DNA from: Bradyrhizobium sp. Rc3b
Lineage (GTDB): Bacteria > Pseudomonadota > Alphaproteobacteria > Rhizobiales > Xanthobacteraceae
Direction: 5' to 3'
Length of the DNA stretch: 64,000 nucleotides
Assembly: GCF_900114915.1 (NCBI RefSeq)
Contig: NZ_FOUS01000002.1
Span: 124,001 to 188,000 of the forward strand
In this document: in pieces, positions 43,238-51,357 of the stretch
Layout: the number at the start of each line of letters is the position of its first letter
Position numbering within the stretch: position 1 is the stretch's first letter
The notes under the pieces: model-generated
Database searches by the model: none
Told to the model about the DNA's origin: nothing
Seen by the model: the letters and a program-made list of their open reading frames with translations, nothing else
Position numbers and translations under genes: made by a program

Positions 43238-45202
43238 ATGCGAGAGATCGACGACAAATTCGAAGTGAAACTCGGGCGGATCGGCAACCGCAGGGCCAGG
43301 ACGACAAGCTATCTTCGACGCGTCCGGCAGGAGGCGGCCAAAGCCGGCAGCAGTGCGCGCGTAGGTTCGTCGTTCACAGGTGGCCGCATCGGCCGTGGCC
43401 ACGCGCAAGGCGCAGTGTCGGCCGGGCGCGGACGTAGTCCAGGCCAACGCCGTGTCGTGATCAAGGCCCGCATCGTACGGATCAAGTCGGGTGACGCCGG
43501 CGCCGTGCGAGCTCATCTCCGATACGTCCAGCGCGACGGGGTCACGCGCGAGGCCGAGCCGGGGGAGCTATACGACGCCAGCAGTGATCGCGCCGATGGC
43601 AAGAGCTTTACGGAGCGCAGCACCGGCGATCGCCACCAGTTCCGGTTTATCGTGGCGCCGGAGGACAGTGCAGAGCTGGCGGACCTCAAGCCATTCGTCC
43701 GCGACCTCATGCGGCAGATGGAGCAGGACCTCGGCACCAGGCTCGACTGGGTCGCTGCCGATCATTTCAACACCGGCCATCCTCATACCCACATCGTCTT
43801 GCGCGGTAAGGACGGCGAAGGAAATGACCTCGTCATCGCGCGCGACTACATCGCGCATGGATTTCGATCGCGGGCAGCGGAACTCATCACGCGAGAGCTC
43901 GGCCCTGAAACCGAGATTGAGGTCGCGCGCAAGCTTCAGCAGGAGATCGCGGCCGAACGGCTGACGCGGCTCGACCGGAGCATCCTGCGAGATGCTCCGA
44001 GCGGAGCTCTTGAATTGGGGGCGTTGTCTGGACGGGAGCCTGCCTGGCAGACGGCACGGATCGGACGGCTGCGGACCCTGGAGCGGATGGGCTTGGCAGA
44101 AGAGGCCGAACCGGGGCGTTGGCGGCTTGACCCTCAGCTCGAGCCCAAGCTGAGACGCATGGGGGAGCGCGGCGACATCATCAAGACCATGCACCGCGAG
44201 ATGGCCGCGGCAGGAGTTTCACGGGCGGCCGGCGACTACACGATCTTCAATCCGGAAGGAGGTGTTCATCGTCTGGTCGGTCGGGTCGTTGGCGAAGGGT
44301 TCGCCGACGAACTGACCGAGCGCCGCTATGTCGTGCTCGATGGGGTGGACGGACGTACGCACTATGCGGAGATCGGTGCTGTTCGCGCCAACGAAGAGGC
44401 GCCTGTCCGAAACACGATTCTGGAGCTCAGGTCACGCGTTGTTGAGCAGCGCCCGATCGATCGGACGATCGCTAGCGTCGCCGACGCGCATGGCGGCATC
44501 TACAGCGACCCCCTGCATCGGGAATTCGATCCCCAAGCATCGGGCGAATTTGTCGGATCCCACGTGCGGCGCCTGGAGGCGATGCGGCGCGAAGGGATGG
44601 TCAGTCGTCTTGCCGATGGCAGCTGGAACGTTGGGCGGGATTATCTGGACCGGGCGCTTCAATACGAGAAGCTCCAGCAATCGCGCAATCCGGTGCGGGT
44701 CGCCGTGCTGTCATGGCAAAGGCTTGAAGATTTGCCGCAGGCGCTGGGTGCAACCTGGCTCGATCGCAAGCTCGTTGGGAAAGAGCCCGGTGAGCTCGCA
44801 TCGACCGGCTTTGGCGCGGAAGTCGAAACCGCGTTGCGAGCAAGGCGGCAATGGCTGATCGAGCAGGGGCTGGCGCGAGAGGAGGGTGGCCAGATGCGTT
44901 TTGCGCGGAACATGCTCGACACGCTCGAGGCGCGCGAGCTGACGCGGACAGCAGCCGAGATCTCCGTGCGCACCGGCCTCGAACACGTCGATGCCAAGGC
45001 CGGCGACAAGATCGATGGCGTTTACCGGCGCATGCTGACGCTGAACAGCGGGCGGTTCGCCCTGATCGAGCGATCCCATGAGTTCGTGCTGGTGCCCTGG
45101 CGGCCGGTGCTGGAGCGCGCACGTGGGCAATGGGTCTCCGGTCAGGTCGGCGGGGAAGGCATATCCTGGTCGATCGGCATCAAGCGCGGGATTGGACGCT
45201 AG
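43238..45202 (+). CDS. VirD2/RlxS-family relaxase (DUF3363)
   Basis: About 654 residues. Relaxase that nicks oriT and pilots the transferred strand. After a basic N-terminus (MREIDDKFEVKLGRIGNRRA) come the catalytic-Tyr region AVRAHLRYVQRDGVTREAEPGELYDA (Tyr near residue 96), FRFIVAPEDSAELADLKPFVRDLMRQMEQDLGTRLDW, and the metal-binding His block HFNTGHPHTHIVLRGKDGEGNDLVIARDYI (residues ~180-205). The C-terminal half is the DUF3363 domain. This architecture matches RlxS of ICEMlSym. ATG 43238 is chosen over 43229 and an open extension to 43010. Located between traF/methyltransferase and the coupling-protein gene. Confidence 0.88.
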   Translation: MREIDDKFEVKLGRIGNRRARTTSYLRRVRQEAAKAGSSARVGSSFTGGRIGRGHAQGAVSAGRGRSPGQRRVVIKARIVRIKSGDAGAVRAHLRYVQRDGVTREAEPGELYDASSDRADGKSFTERSTGDRHQFRFIVAPEDSAELADLKPFVRDLMRQMEQDLGTRLDWVAADHFNTGHPHTHIVLRGKDGEGNDLVIARDYIAHGFRSRAAELITRELGPETEIEVARKLQQEIAAERLTRLDRSILRDAPSGALELGALSGREPAWQTARIGRLRTLERMGLAEEAEPGRWRLDPQLEPKLRRMGERGDIIKTMHREMAAAGVSRAAGDYTIFNPEGGVHRLVGRVVGEGFADELTERRYVVLDGVDGRTHYAEIGAVRANEEAPVRNTILELRSRVVEQRPIDRTIASVADAHGGIYSDPLHREFDPQASGEFVGSHVRRLEAMRREGMVSRLADGSWNVGRDYLDRALQYEKLQQSRNPVRVAVLSWQRLEDLPQALGATWLDRKLVGKEPGELASTGFGAEVETALRARRQWLIEQGLAREEGGQMRFARNMLDTLEARELTRTAAEISVRTGLEHVDAKAGDKIDGVYRRMLTLNSGRFALIERSHEFVLVPWRPVLERARGQWVSGQVGGEGISWSIGIKRGIGR

Positions 45203-45297
45203 AGGCTGGATCTCGCTGGCGGCAGCTTACTTTCCCCGCGAGGTTGTTCGCGAGAAGCTTCGATATTGACCATATAAGTAGCTGAATATATTAGTAG

Positions 45298-45378
45298 TTA
45301 TACTATTTTGGCGATTTTAGTATATCTCTATTTCATCGGAGTTCCAAAAGTTATACTGTTCTCGCGAAAATAGTATAA
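45298..45378. promoter_or_regulatory. Paired inverted-repeat operators in an AT-rich promoter
   Basis: Two related palindromes in a notably AT-rich stretch just before the nucleotidyltransferase gene: TATACTA/TAGTATA (45299-45305/45318-45324) and TTATACT/AGTATAA (45351-45357/45372-45378). Their starts are 53 bases apart, close to five helical turns. The second ends 12 bases before the start codon. They look like sites for an autoregulator of this gene. Confidence 0.65.
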
Positions 45379-45390
45379 TGGAGGTGTGCC

Positions 45391-46530
45391 GTGCCGCCGA
45401 ACCAACGCCTCGATATCTCCTATCAGACGCTCTATTCGGAGCTCGTCCAGCGGAGCCTCGACGAAAGCTTCACGTCCGACTTCTCCGCCAACGGCCGGTT
45501 CGTGGCCGTCGCGGTCAAGGGCAAAAAATACTGGTACTTCGACACGCCCAAACCTGAAGGAGGCGCCCAGGATCGCCGCTATGTCGGTCTGGTGGATGAC
45601 CCCGAAATCACCAAGAGGGTTGAAGCGTTCAAGGATCTGAAGGCCGACCTCAAGGGACGCCGCCGCCTTGTTTCCACACTTACGCGCGAGGCCTATCTGC
45701 CGCGGCCGCTGCCGGTGGCCGGCCAGGTGGTGGAAGAATTGGCGAAGGCGGGCTTCTTCCGCATGAGGGGCGTGCTCGTCGGCACCGTTGCCTATCAATG
45801 TTATTCCGCCGTGCTCGGTCGTCGCTTGGATGCGGTCGCGATGCAGACCGGCGACGCCGACTTTGCGCAATTCCATGAAATCTCGGTCGCGATCAAAGAT
45901 TCCATGCCTCCGATCCTGGAGGTGCTTCGACAGGTCGATCCAACCTTCCGAGAGATACCGAGCCAAGCCGACGGCAGGGTCTCCACTCAGTTCGTGTCGA
46001 GGGACAACTTCAAGGTGGAATTCCTGACGCCGAACCAGTGGTCCGATGACCAGGCCGGCAAACCAGTCCCGATGCCGGCCTTGGGCGGGGCGGCCGCACT
46101 TCCGCTCCGCTTCCTCGACTACCTGATCCACCAGCCCATTCGCGCCGTGCTCCTCCACGGTGCTGGCGTGTCAGTCCTCATTCCATCGCCCGAACGCTAC
46201 GCCATCCACAAGCTCATCGTCGGTTCCCGCCGCAAGGAGGATCGCGACGCAACCGTAAAGAGTTCGAAGGATCGGATTCAGGCCCGATCGATCATCGAAG
46301 CGATGATCGCAAATCGGCAGCACGCCGATCTTGCTTCCGCCTTCATGGAGGCATGGGATCGCGGCGATCAGTGGAGAGCCGCCATCCGCACCAGCATCGC
46401 CACCTATGACGATGACTTCCAGAAGTCGCTCCGAACCGAGCTTGCGAAGGGTGTATCCGAGCTCGGCTCCGATCCAGCCGACTACGATCTGGTAGATAAG
46501 CCCACCGACGAGCCGCCCTCGCCAAAATGA
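45391..46530 (+). CDS. GSU2403-family nucleotidyltransferase-fold protein
   Basis: 379-residue protein. Residues about 1-95 are a helical/beta N-terminal part (ISYQTLYSELVQRSLDESF; KYWYFDTPKPEGG). From about 100 it reads as the nucleotidyltransferase-fold domain: GRRRLVSTLTREAYLPRPLPVAGQVVEELAKAGFFRMRGVLVGTVAYQCYSAVLG, then TGDADFAQFHEI (the D-x-D metal site) and a helical C-terminus. The family is common on mobile elements and is distantly related to AbiEii/MNT toxins. GTG 45391 follows GGAGGTG. Two operator palindromes overlap its promoter. No antitoxin-like partner gene is adjacent, so toxin, defence or housekeeping function cannot be decided. Confidence 0.78.
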   Translation: MPPNQRLDISYQTLYSELVQRSLDESFTSDFSANGRFVAVAVKGKKYWYFDTPKPEGGAQDRRYVGLVDDPEITKRVEAFKDLKADLKGRRRLVSTLTREAYLPRPLPVAGQVVEELAKAGFFRMRGVLVGTVAYQCYSAVLGRRLDAVAMQTGDADFAQFHEISVAIKDSMPPILEVLRQVDPTFREIPSQADGRVSTQFVSRDNFKVEFLTPNQWSDDQAGKPVPMPALGGAAALPLRFLDYLIHQPIRAVLLHGAGVSVLIPSPERYAIHKLIVGSRRKEDRDATVKSSKDRIQARSIIEAMIANRQHADLASAFMEAWDRGDQWRAAIRTSIATYDDDFQKSLRTELAKGVSELGSDPADYDLVDKPTDEPPSPK

Positions 46531-47147
46531 CCTGCGGACGGCAGGCCAGGTGTCGGCCTCGAGCTCCCTGTCTCAACGTTGCCTCGGCCAGCAGCGGCAT
46601 CGCAAGCGCAAGCCTGCCGTCAACATGATCGCCTCTGTCACGCGAGTGCTGCCGATGAAGCTGGCGATATCGGCATGCCGATCACGTCAACGTCCCCATC
46701 ATGTTGGACGCTGCGTCTGGCCTAACGTGACCGCGGGAGTGATCGGGCCGTCCACGCGGTGCTGACTCTTGCCCGCCAAACGACATGTTGATCACTGTCC
46801 CGTCCGGTAGTTCGCGGCCCGAATACAATTAGATACAGCTCAGTCTCACAGAATCGAATCGTGACGCTTCATGGTCGCGCCGACTCGCGCATGGTTGCTA
46901 CGGTGTTGAGCACGAACGCCAAGGCTCGGTGGGGCGCATGGCGACGAGATACTATTTGCGCCAAGTGTTCACACGCTGTTGAAGCGTTCGATGACGCTGC
47001 GCTGACCTTGATCTTCAAGTCGGGCGCCTGATCAGACTTGATCAATCTCGCGCTCGCTGACGGCGCGACTTTTTATTTCGATTGAAGGCTTACCGCATTC
47101 GCCGTTTTCATCGCGCCGCTCACGTTGCGTGGGTGTGGGGCGCGCGG
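46531..47147. other. Intergenic, possible transposase scrap
   Basis: About 615 bases. On the minus strand near 46880-47030 a stop-ridden stretch includes VIERFN and HRALAFVLNTVATMRESARP in different frames, faintly like a transposase C-terminus. This is too degenerate to call. The promoter of traG should lie near the 3' end. Confidence 0.35.
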
Positions 47148-49175
47148 ATGTTTCCAGCAAAAATCTATGTCGGTCAGATCGCCGTCGTGTTCGGCATCGT
47201 TGTCGTGTCGACTTGGGGCGCGACGCAGTGGACCGCCGCAGCTCTCGGCTATCAGCACCGGTTGGGCGAGCCCTGGTTCCTGATCGTCGGCTACCCCGTC
47301 TATCTGCCTTGGCGATTGTTCGAATGGTGGTTCGCCTATGAGGCCTATGCGCCCGAGATATTCGAGGAGGGCGGAGCCATCGCCGCTGGCGGCGGCATCG
47401 CAGGCGCGCTGTTTGCGATCGTCAATTCGGTGTGGCGCGCGCGCCAAAGCCAACTTGTAACGACATATGGTTCGGCACGGTGGGCGACGGCAAAGGAAAT
47501 CAAGGCGGCCGGCTTGTTTGCATCCAAGGGCGTTTTCCTCGGGCGCCTCGAGAACAACTATCTGCGCCACGATGGACCGGAGCACGTCATGTGCTTTGCG
47601 CCGACCCGGTCGGGAAAGGGTGTCGGACTGGTCTTGCCGACATTGCTCTCTTGGACCTCGTCGGCGGTGGTGCACGACATCAAAGGCGAAAACTGGGAAT
47701 TGACCTCCGGCTGGCGTTCGACCTTCTCGCATTGCCTCCTGTTCAATCCGACCGATTCAAGGAGCGCCCGATACAATCCATTGCTCGAGGTGCGCAAGGG
47801 GGCCGCCGAAGTCCGCGACGTCCAGAACATCGCCGACATCCTGGTCGACCCCGAAGGGGCGCTCGAACGTCGAACCCATTGGGAAAAGACCAGTCATTCG
47901 CTTCTGGTCGGCGTCATCCTTCACGTCCTTTACGCAGAAGAGAGGAAAACGCTCACCCGCGTCACCGAGATCCTGGCCGACCCTGCGCAGTCCTTTGAGA
48001 AGACGCTCAGGATCATGCTGGCGACCAATCACCTCGGCACCGAGGCGGAGCCGAAGGTGCATCCGGTCGTCGCTGCGACCGCACGAGAGCTGCTCAACAA
48101 GTCTGAAAACGAACGCTCCGGCGTTCTATCGACCGCCGTGAGCTTTCTCGGTCTCTACCGCGATCCCGTCGTCAGCCGAAACACCGAATCCTGTGATTGG
48201 CGCATCGCTGACCTCGTGAACGCCGAGAAGCCCGTCACGCTCTATCTCGTCGTTCCGCCGTCGGACATCAGCAGGACTAAACCACTGATCAGGCTGATCC
48301 TCAACCAGATCGGCCGCCGGCTGACCGAGACGCTGAATACCAGGGCAGGCGACCGCACGCAGCGCCAACTCCTGATGATGCTGGATGAGTTTCCCGCGCT
48401 CGGCCGGCTCGATTTCTTCGAAAGCGCGCTCGCATTCATGGCTGGCTATGGCATCCGCGCCTATCTGATCGCCCAGTCGCTCAACCAGATTGCAAAAGCC
48501 TACGGCGAGAACAACGCGATCCTGGACAATTGCCACGTCCGCATCGCCTTCGCCGCCAATGACGAGCGCACCGCCAAGCGGATCTCGGATGCGCTGGGCA
48601 CCGCGACGGAGCTACGTGCCCAGCGCAACTATGCCGGCCATCGGCTAGCTCCCTGGCTCGGCCATGTCATGGTCAGCCGCCAGGAGACCGCGCGTCCTTT
48701 GCTGACACCAGGCGAAGTGATGCAGCTGCCGCCCGACCAGGCCATCGTGCTGGTCTCGGGGCTGGCGCCGGTCCGCGCGATCAAGCTGCGGCACTATGAG
48801 GACGCAAACTTCGTCAGCCGTCTACGCAAGCCGCCGTCCTTGGCGGGCGATGCGTACGCCGATCGGCCGCCAGCCCGCAGCGACGATTGGCGCGGCGAGG
48901 TGCGCTCCACCGATCTTCGCCTTGCGACCCTGCCGTATCGCGAGCTCATGCAGACGGGCGGCGAGGAAGGCGGCCTCAAGCAGCAACTGCCGTTGTTCGA
49001 CGAGGCCCTACTTGCCGCGAACGAGCCGCGCGCCTTCGAGGAGCGATTGCTCGATGACGAGACCGACGTCGCCGCCGATCGCAACCAGATGCAGCAGGTA
49101 GCAAGCGCGTCAAGCACCGTACGCCGCGCCCACGCCGTCAGCCGCGACGACGACGATCTTCTCCCCTCATTCTGA
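47148..49175 (+). CDS. traG: TraG/VirD4 coupling protein
   Basis: 675-residue type IV coupling ATPase of the inner membrane, which links the relaxosome to the mating channel. N-terminal membrane helices (VGQIAVVFGIVVVSTWGATQW; WFLIVGYPVYLPWRLFEWWFAY; IAAGGGIAGALFAIVNSVW) precede the Walker A motif APTRSGKGVGLVLPTLLSW (near residue 152), Walker B-like LLMMLDEFPALGRLDFFESAL, and the helicase-like block AQSLNQIAKAYGENNAILDNCHVRIAFAANDERTAKRIS. A polar tail of about 100 residues ends in acidic residues. The start ATG 47148 has GGGGCGCGCGG upstream. It heads the trb operon. Confidence 0.93.
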   Translation: MFPAKIYVGQIAVVFGIVVVSTWGATQWTAAALGYQHRLGEPWFLIVGYPVYLPWRLFEWWFAYEAYAPEIFEEGGAIAAGGGIAGALFAIVNSVWRARQSQLVTTYGSARWATAKEIKAAGLFASKGVFLGRLENNYLRHDGPEHVMCFAPTRSGKGVGLVLPTLLSWTSSAVVHDIKGENWELTSGWRSTFSHCLLFNPTDSRSARYNPLLEVRKGAAEVRDVQNIADILVDPEGALERRTHWEKTSHSLLVGVILHVLYAEERKTLTRVTEILADPAQSFEKTLRIMLATNHLGTEAEPKVHPVVAATARELLNKSENERSGVLSTAVSFLGLYRDPVVSRNTESCDWRIADLVNAEKPVTLYLVVPPSDISRTKPLIRLILNQIGRRLTETLNTRAGDRTQRQLLMMLDEFPALGRLDFFESALAFMAGYGIRAYLIAQSLNQIAKAYGENNAILDNCHVRIAFAANDERTAKRISDALGTATELRAQRNYAGHRLAPWLGHVMVSRQETARPLLTPGEVMQLPPDQAIVLVSGLAPVRAIKLRHYEDANFVSRLRKPPSLAGDAYADRPPARSDDWRGEVRSTDLRLATLPYRELMQTGGEEGGLKQQLPLFDEALLAANEPRAFEERLLDDETDVAADRNQMQQVASASSTVRRAHAVSRDDDDLLPSF

Positions 49176-49186
49176 GAGTATCCCTA

Positions 49187-49738
49187 ATGAAACCGAAACT
49201 GTCGGCCTACGTGTCTGAAAGTGTGGCGCAGAGGCTCGAGATCGCCGCCAAGCGTCCAGGAGCCAACAAGTCATCCATTGTGGATGCCGCGCTGGATCGC
49301 TTTCTCAACCCTGAGCGGGACACCAGCGGCGATGCGGCGCTCATCCGTAGGCTCGATCGCATGAGCCGTCAGCTCGATCGAGCCGATCGCGATCTGTCGG
49401 TGATGGCGGAGACCATCGCGCTCTTCATCCGCTACTACTTGACCATCACCCCGCCGCTGCCGTCGCAGGATCAGGATGCAGCGCGAGCGCTCGGCCGCGA
49501 GCGGTTCGAGATGTTTGTCGCCCAGGTCGGCAAACGCGTCGCCTCCGGTGGCCGGCTTGTCGCCGACGTCATGGACCGTGTCAGCGCCGTCAAGCCGGAT
49601 CTCTTCATGCGGAACATCGAGGAGGGCGCCCCATTGGGCGCTGCTCAAACTGGCGATACTGGATCCCGCGCGCAGAGCGCGGCGGGTGAGCCGCCGGAGC
49701 ATCCTCCGGCAGGGCGAGAGGAGGTCGGCAATGTCTGA
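49187..49738 (+). CDS. CopG/ribbon-helix-helix protein of the trb operon
   Basis: 183-residue protein with an N-terminal ribbon-helix-helix motif (KLSAYVSESVAQRLEIAAKRPGANKSSIVDAALDRFL) followed by a helical segment (LIRRLDRMSRQLDRADRDLSVMAETIALFIRYYLTITPPLP) and a Pro/Glu-rich tail. CopG-type proteins at this spot, between traG and trbB, are usual in rhizobial ICEs and may regulate the operon or help oriT processing. The start is ATG 49187, 12 bases after traG; it overlaps trbB by 8 bases. Confidence 0.85.
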   Translation: MKPKLSAYVSESVAQRLEIAAKRPGANKSSIVDAALDRFLNPERDTSGDAALIRRLDRMSRQLDRADRDLSVMAETIALFIRYYLTITPPLPSQDQDAARALGRERFEMFVAQVGKRVASGGRLVADVMDRVSAVKPDLFMRNIEEGAPLGAAQTGDTGSRAQSAAGEPPEHPPAGREEVGNV

Positions 49739-50714
49739 TCTCCTCTCGCCAGAAACCCGTGAACGGCGCCGGGGCATGCTGCGGACCGCGATGGGGCCGG
49801 CAATTGCGCTCGCTCTGGAGGAGCCTGATGTCGTCGAGGTCATGGTCAATCCCGATGGAAGACTTTGGCTTGATCGGCACGGGACGGGCCGCGCCGATAC
49901 CGGCGTTGTCCTGACGCCGCAGGAGTCCGAGCGGATCATCCGCCTTGTTGCCAGCCATGTGCGGGCGGAAGCGAGCGGTTCGTCGCCAATCGTCTCGGCG
50001 GAACTCCCCGAAACCGGTGAGCGCTTTGAAGGCGTCTTGCCGCCGGTTGCGCTCGCGCCTTGCTTTGCCATCCGCAAGCCCGCAACGACCACGTTCCGGC
50101 TATCCGATTATGTCAAGGCGCAGATTGCCTCGCCATTGATGGCGAAGGTGCTGACCGCCGCCGTCACGGAGGCGCGAAGCATCCTGATTGCCGGCGGCAC
50201 TGGCTCGGGCAAAACGACGCTCGCCAATGCGCTTCTTGCTGAGATCGCCGGCCTTGAAGAGCGGGTGGTCATCATCGAGGACACCCGAGAACTACGCTGC
50301 GATGCAAAGGATGCCGTGACGCTCCGGACCAAGCCGGGCGTGGCGAGCCTTGCCGATCTTGTGCGATCGACGCTGCGGCTGCGGCCCGACCGCATCATCG
50401 TCGGCGAGGTCCGAGGTGCCGAAGCCCTCGACATGCTGAAAGCCTGGAATACCGGTCACCCCGGCGGGATTGCCACTGTTCATGCCAACTCGGCCCGAGC
50501 TGCGCTCTACCGGATCGAACAGCTCATCCAGGAAGCAGTCGCAACCGTGCCGCGCCGGCTCATCGCCGAGGCAATCGATCTGATCGTCTTCATCAAGGGG
50601 CGAGGGCCAGCGCGACGCATCGAGGCCGTCGCCGAACTCAGAGGTCTCGATCCATCTGGCGACTACCTGCTCGAGACTCCGCCCGGACTTCCAAACACAT
50701 CCCATCGCCCCTGA
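49731..50714 (+). CDS. trbB: TrbB, VirB11-type ATPase
   Basis: 327-residue hexameric secretion ATPase of the cytoplasmic face. N-terminal domain (MVNPDGRLWLDRHGTG; AELPETGERFEGVLPPVALAPCFAIRKPA) and C-terminal RecA-like domain with Walker A (IAGGTGSGKTTLANALL, near residue 155), the Asp box VVIIEDTRELRC, Walker B (LRLRPDRIIVGEVRGAEALDMLKAWNTGHPGG) and the His box IATVHANS. ATG 49731 has GAGGAGG upstream and overlaps the CopG-type gene. Powers pilus assembly and DNA transfer with TrbE and TraG. Confidence 0.95.
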   Translation: MSDLLSPETRERRRGMLRTAMGPAIALALEEPDVVEVMVNPDGRLWLDRHGTGRADTGVVLTPQESERIIRLVASHVRAEASGSSPIVSAELPETGERFEGVLPPVALAPCFAIRKPATTTFRLSDYVKAQIASPLMAKVLTAAVTEARSILIAGGTGSGKTTLANALLAEIAGLEERVVIIEDTRELRCDAKDAVTLRTKPGVASLADLVRSTLRLRPDRIIVGEVRGAEALDMLKAWNTGHPGGIATVHANSARAALYRIEQLIQEAVATVPRRLIAEAIDLIVFIKGRGPARRIEAVAELRGLDPSGDYLLETPPGLPNTSHRP

Positions 50715-50731
50715 CCTCAAGGAGACTGCAA

Positions 50732-51100
50732 ATGTCCATTCGTCTATCTCTCAAGGTGCGTTCTCGCCTGCGCGGCTTCTGCTCGGTTAGTGGATTGCCG
50801 CTCGTCGCGCTCGGTGCAGCGTCGGCTTGCGTGCTTCTCAGTGTCACGGCGGCGCACGCCGCGGGTTCGGGCATGCCATGGGAAGCTCCGCTCGAACGAG
50901 TCCTGGAATCCGTGCAGGGACCCGTCGCCAAGATCGTCGCCGTCATCATCATCACAGTGACCGGCATATCTCTGGCCTTCGGCGACACCTCCGGCGGATT
51001 CCGCAAGATGGTCCAGGTCGTGTTTGGCCTCTCGATAGCCTTCGCTGCGAGCTCGTTCTTCCTGTCGTTCTTCTCGTTCGGCGGCGGAGCTCTGATCTGA
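50732..51100 (+). CDS. trbC: TrbC, VirB2-type pilin
   Basis: 122-residue prepilin. A long basic leader and signal sequence (LPLVALGAASACVLLSVTAAHA, then AGSGMPWEAP) is followed by two membrane helices (AKIVAVIIITVTGISLAFG; MVQVVFGLSIAFAASSFFLSFFSFGGG), the VirB2/TrbC pattern. It is processed by the TraF peptidase at 40868-41407 in related systems. The stop codon overlaps the trbD start as TGATG. Confidence 0.92.
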   Translation: MSIRLSLKVRSRLRGFCSVSGLPLVALGAASACVLLSVTAAHAAGSGMPWEAPLERVLESVQGPVAKIVAVIIITVTGISLAFGDTSGGFRKMVQVVFGLSIAFAASSFFLSFFSFGGGALI

Positions 51101-51357
51101 TGCGTCCCGATGGATTTGAACTCGTCCTGCACCGTTCGTTGACCGAACCAATCCTGATCGGCGGCGCCCCGCGTGCCGCCGCGATCCTGATCGGGACGCT
51201 CTCGGCCGTGCTGGCGCTCGGCCTGCGCCTTTGGCTAGCAGGCCTCATCCTCTGGGTCATCGGCCACAGCGCGGCCGTGTGGCTCGCAAAGCGCGACCCG
51301 GCCTTCGTCGAAGTCGCCATCCGTCACACCAAGCACAAGGGACGGCTCGCATGCTGA
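51100..51357 (+). CDS. trbD: TrbD, VirB3-type channel protein
   Basis: 85-residue inner-membrane protein with a short N-terminal FELVLHRSLTEPILIGGAPR typical of VirB3/TrbD, then two close hydrophobic segments (AAAILIGTLSAVLALGLRLWLAGLILWVIGH) and a basic tail. Starts one base inside the trbC stop and overlaps trbE by 7 bases, so translation is coupled. It works with TrbE. Confidence 0.92.
   Translation: MRPDGFELVLHRSLTEPILIGGAPRAAAILIGTLSAVLALGLRLWLAGLILWVIGHSAAVWLAKRDPAFVEVAIRHTKHKGRLAC

Noticed and set aside
46880..47030. Possible transposase C-terminal fragment
   Set aside because: Only short, frame-shifted similarity by eye (VIERFN; FVLNTVATMRESA); too weak to call an insertion sequence.
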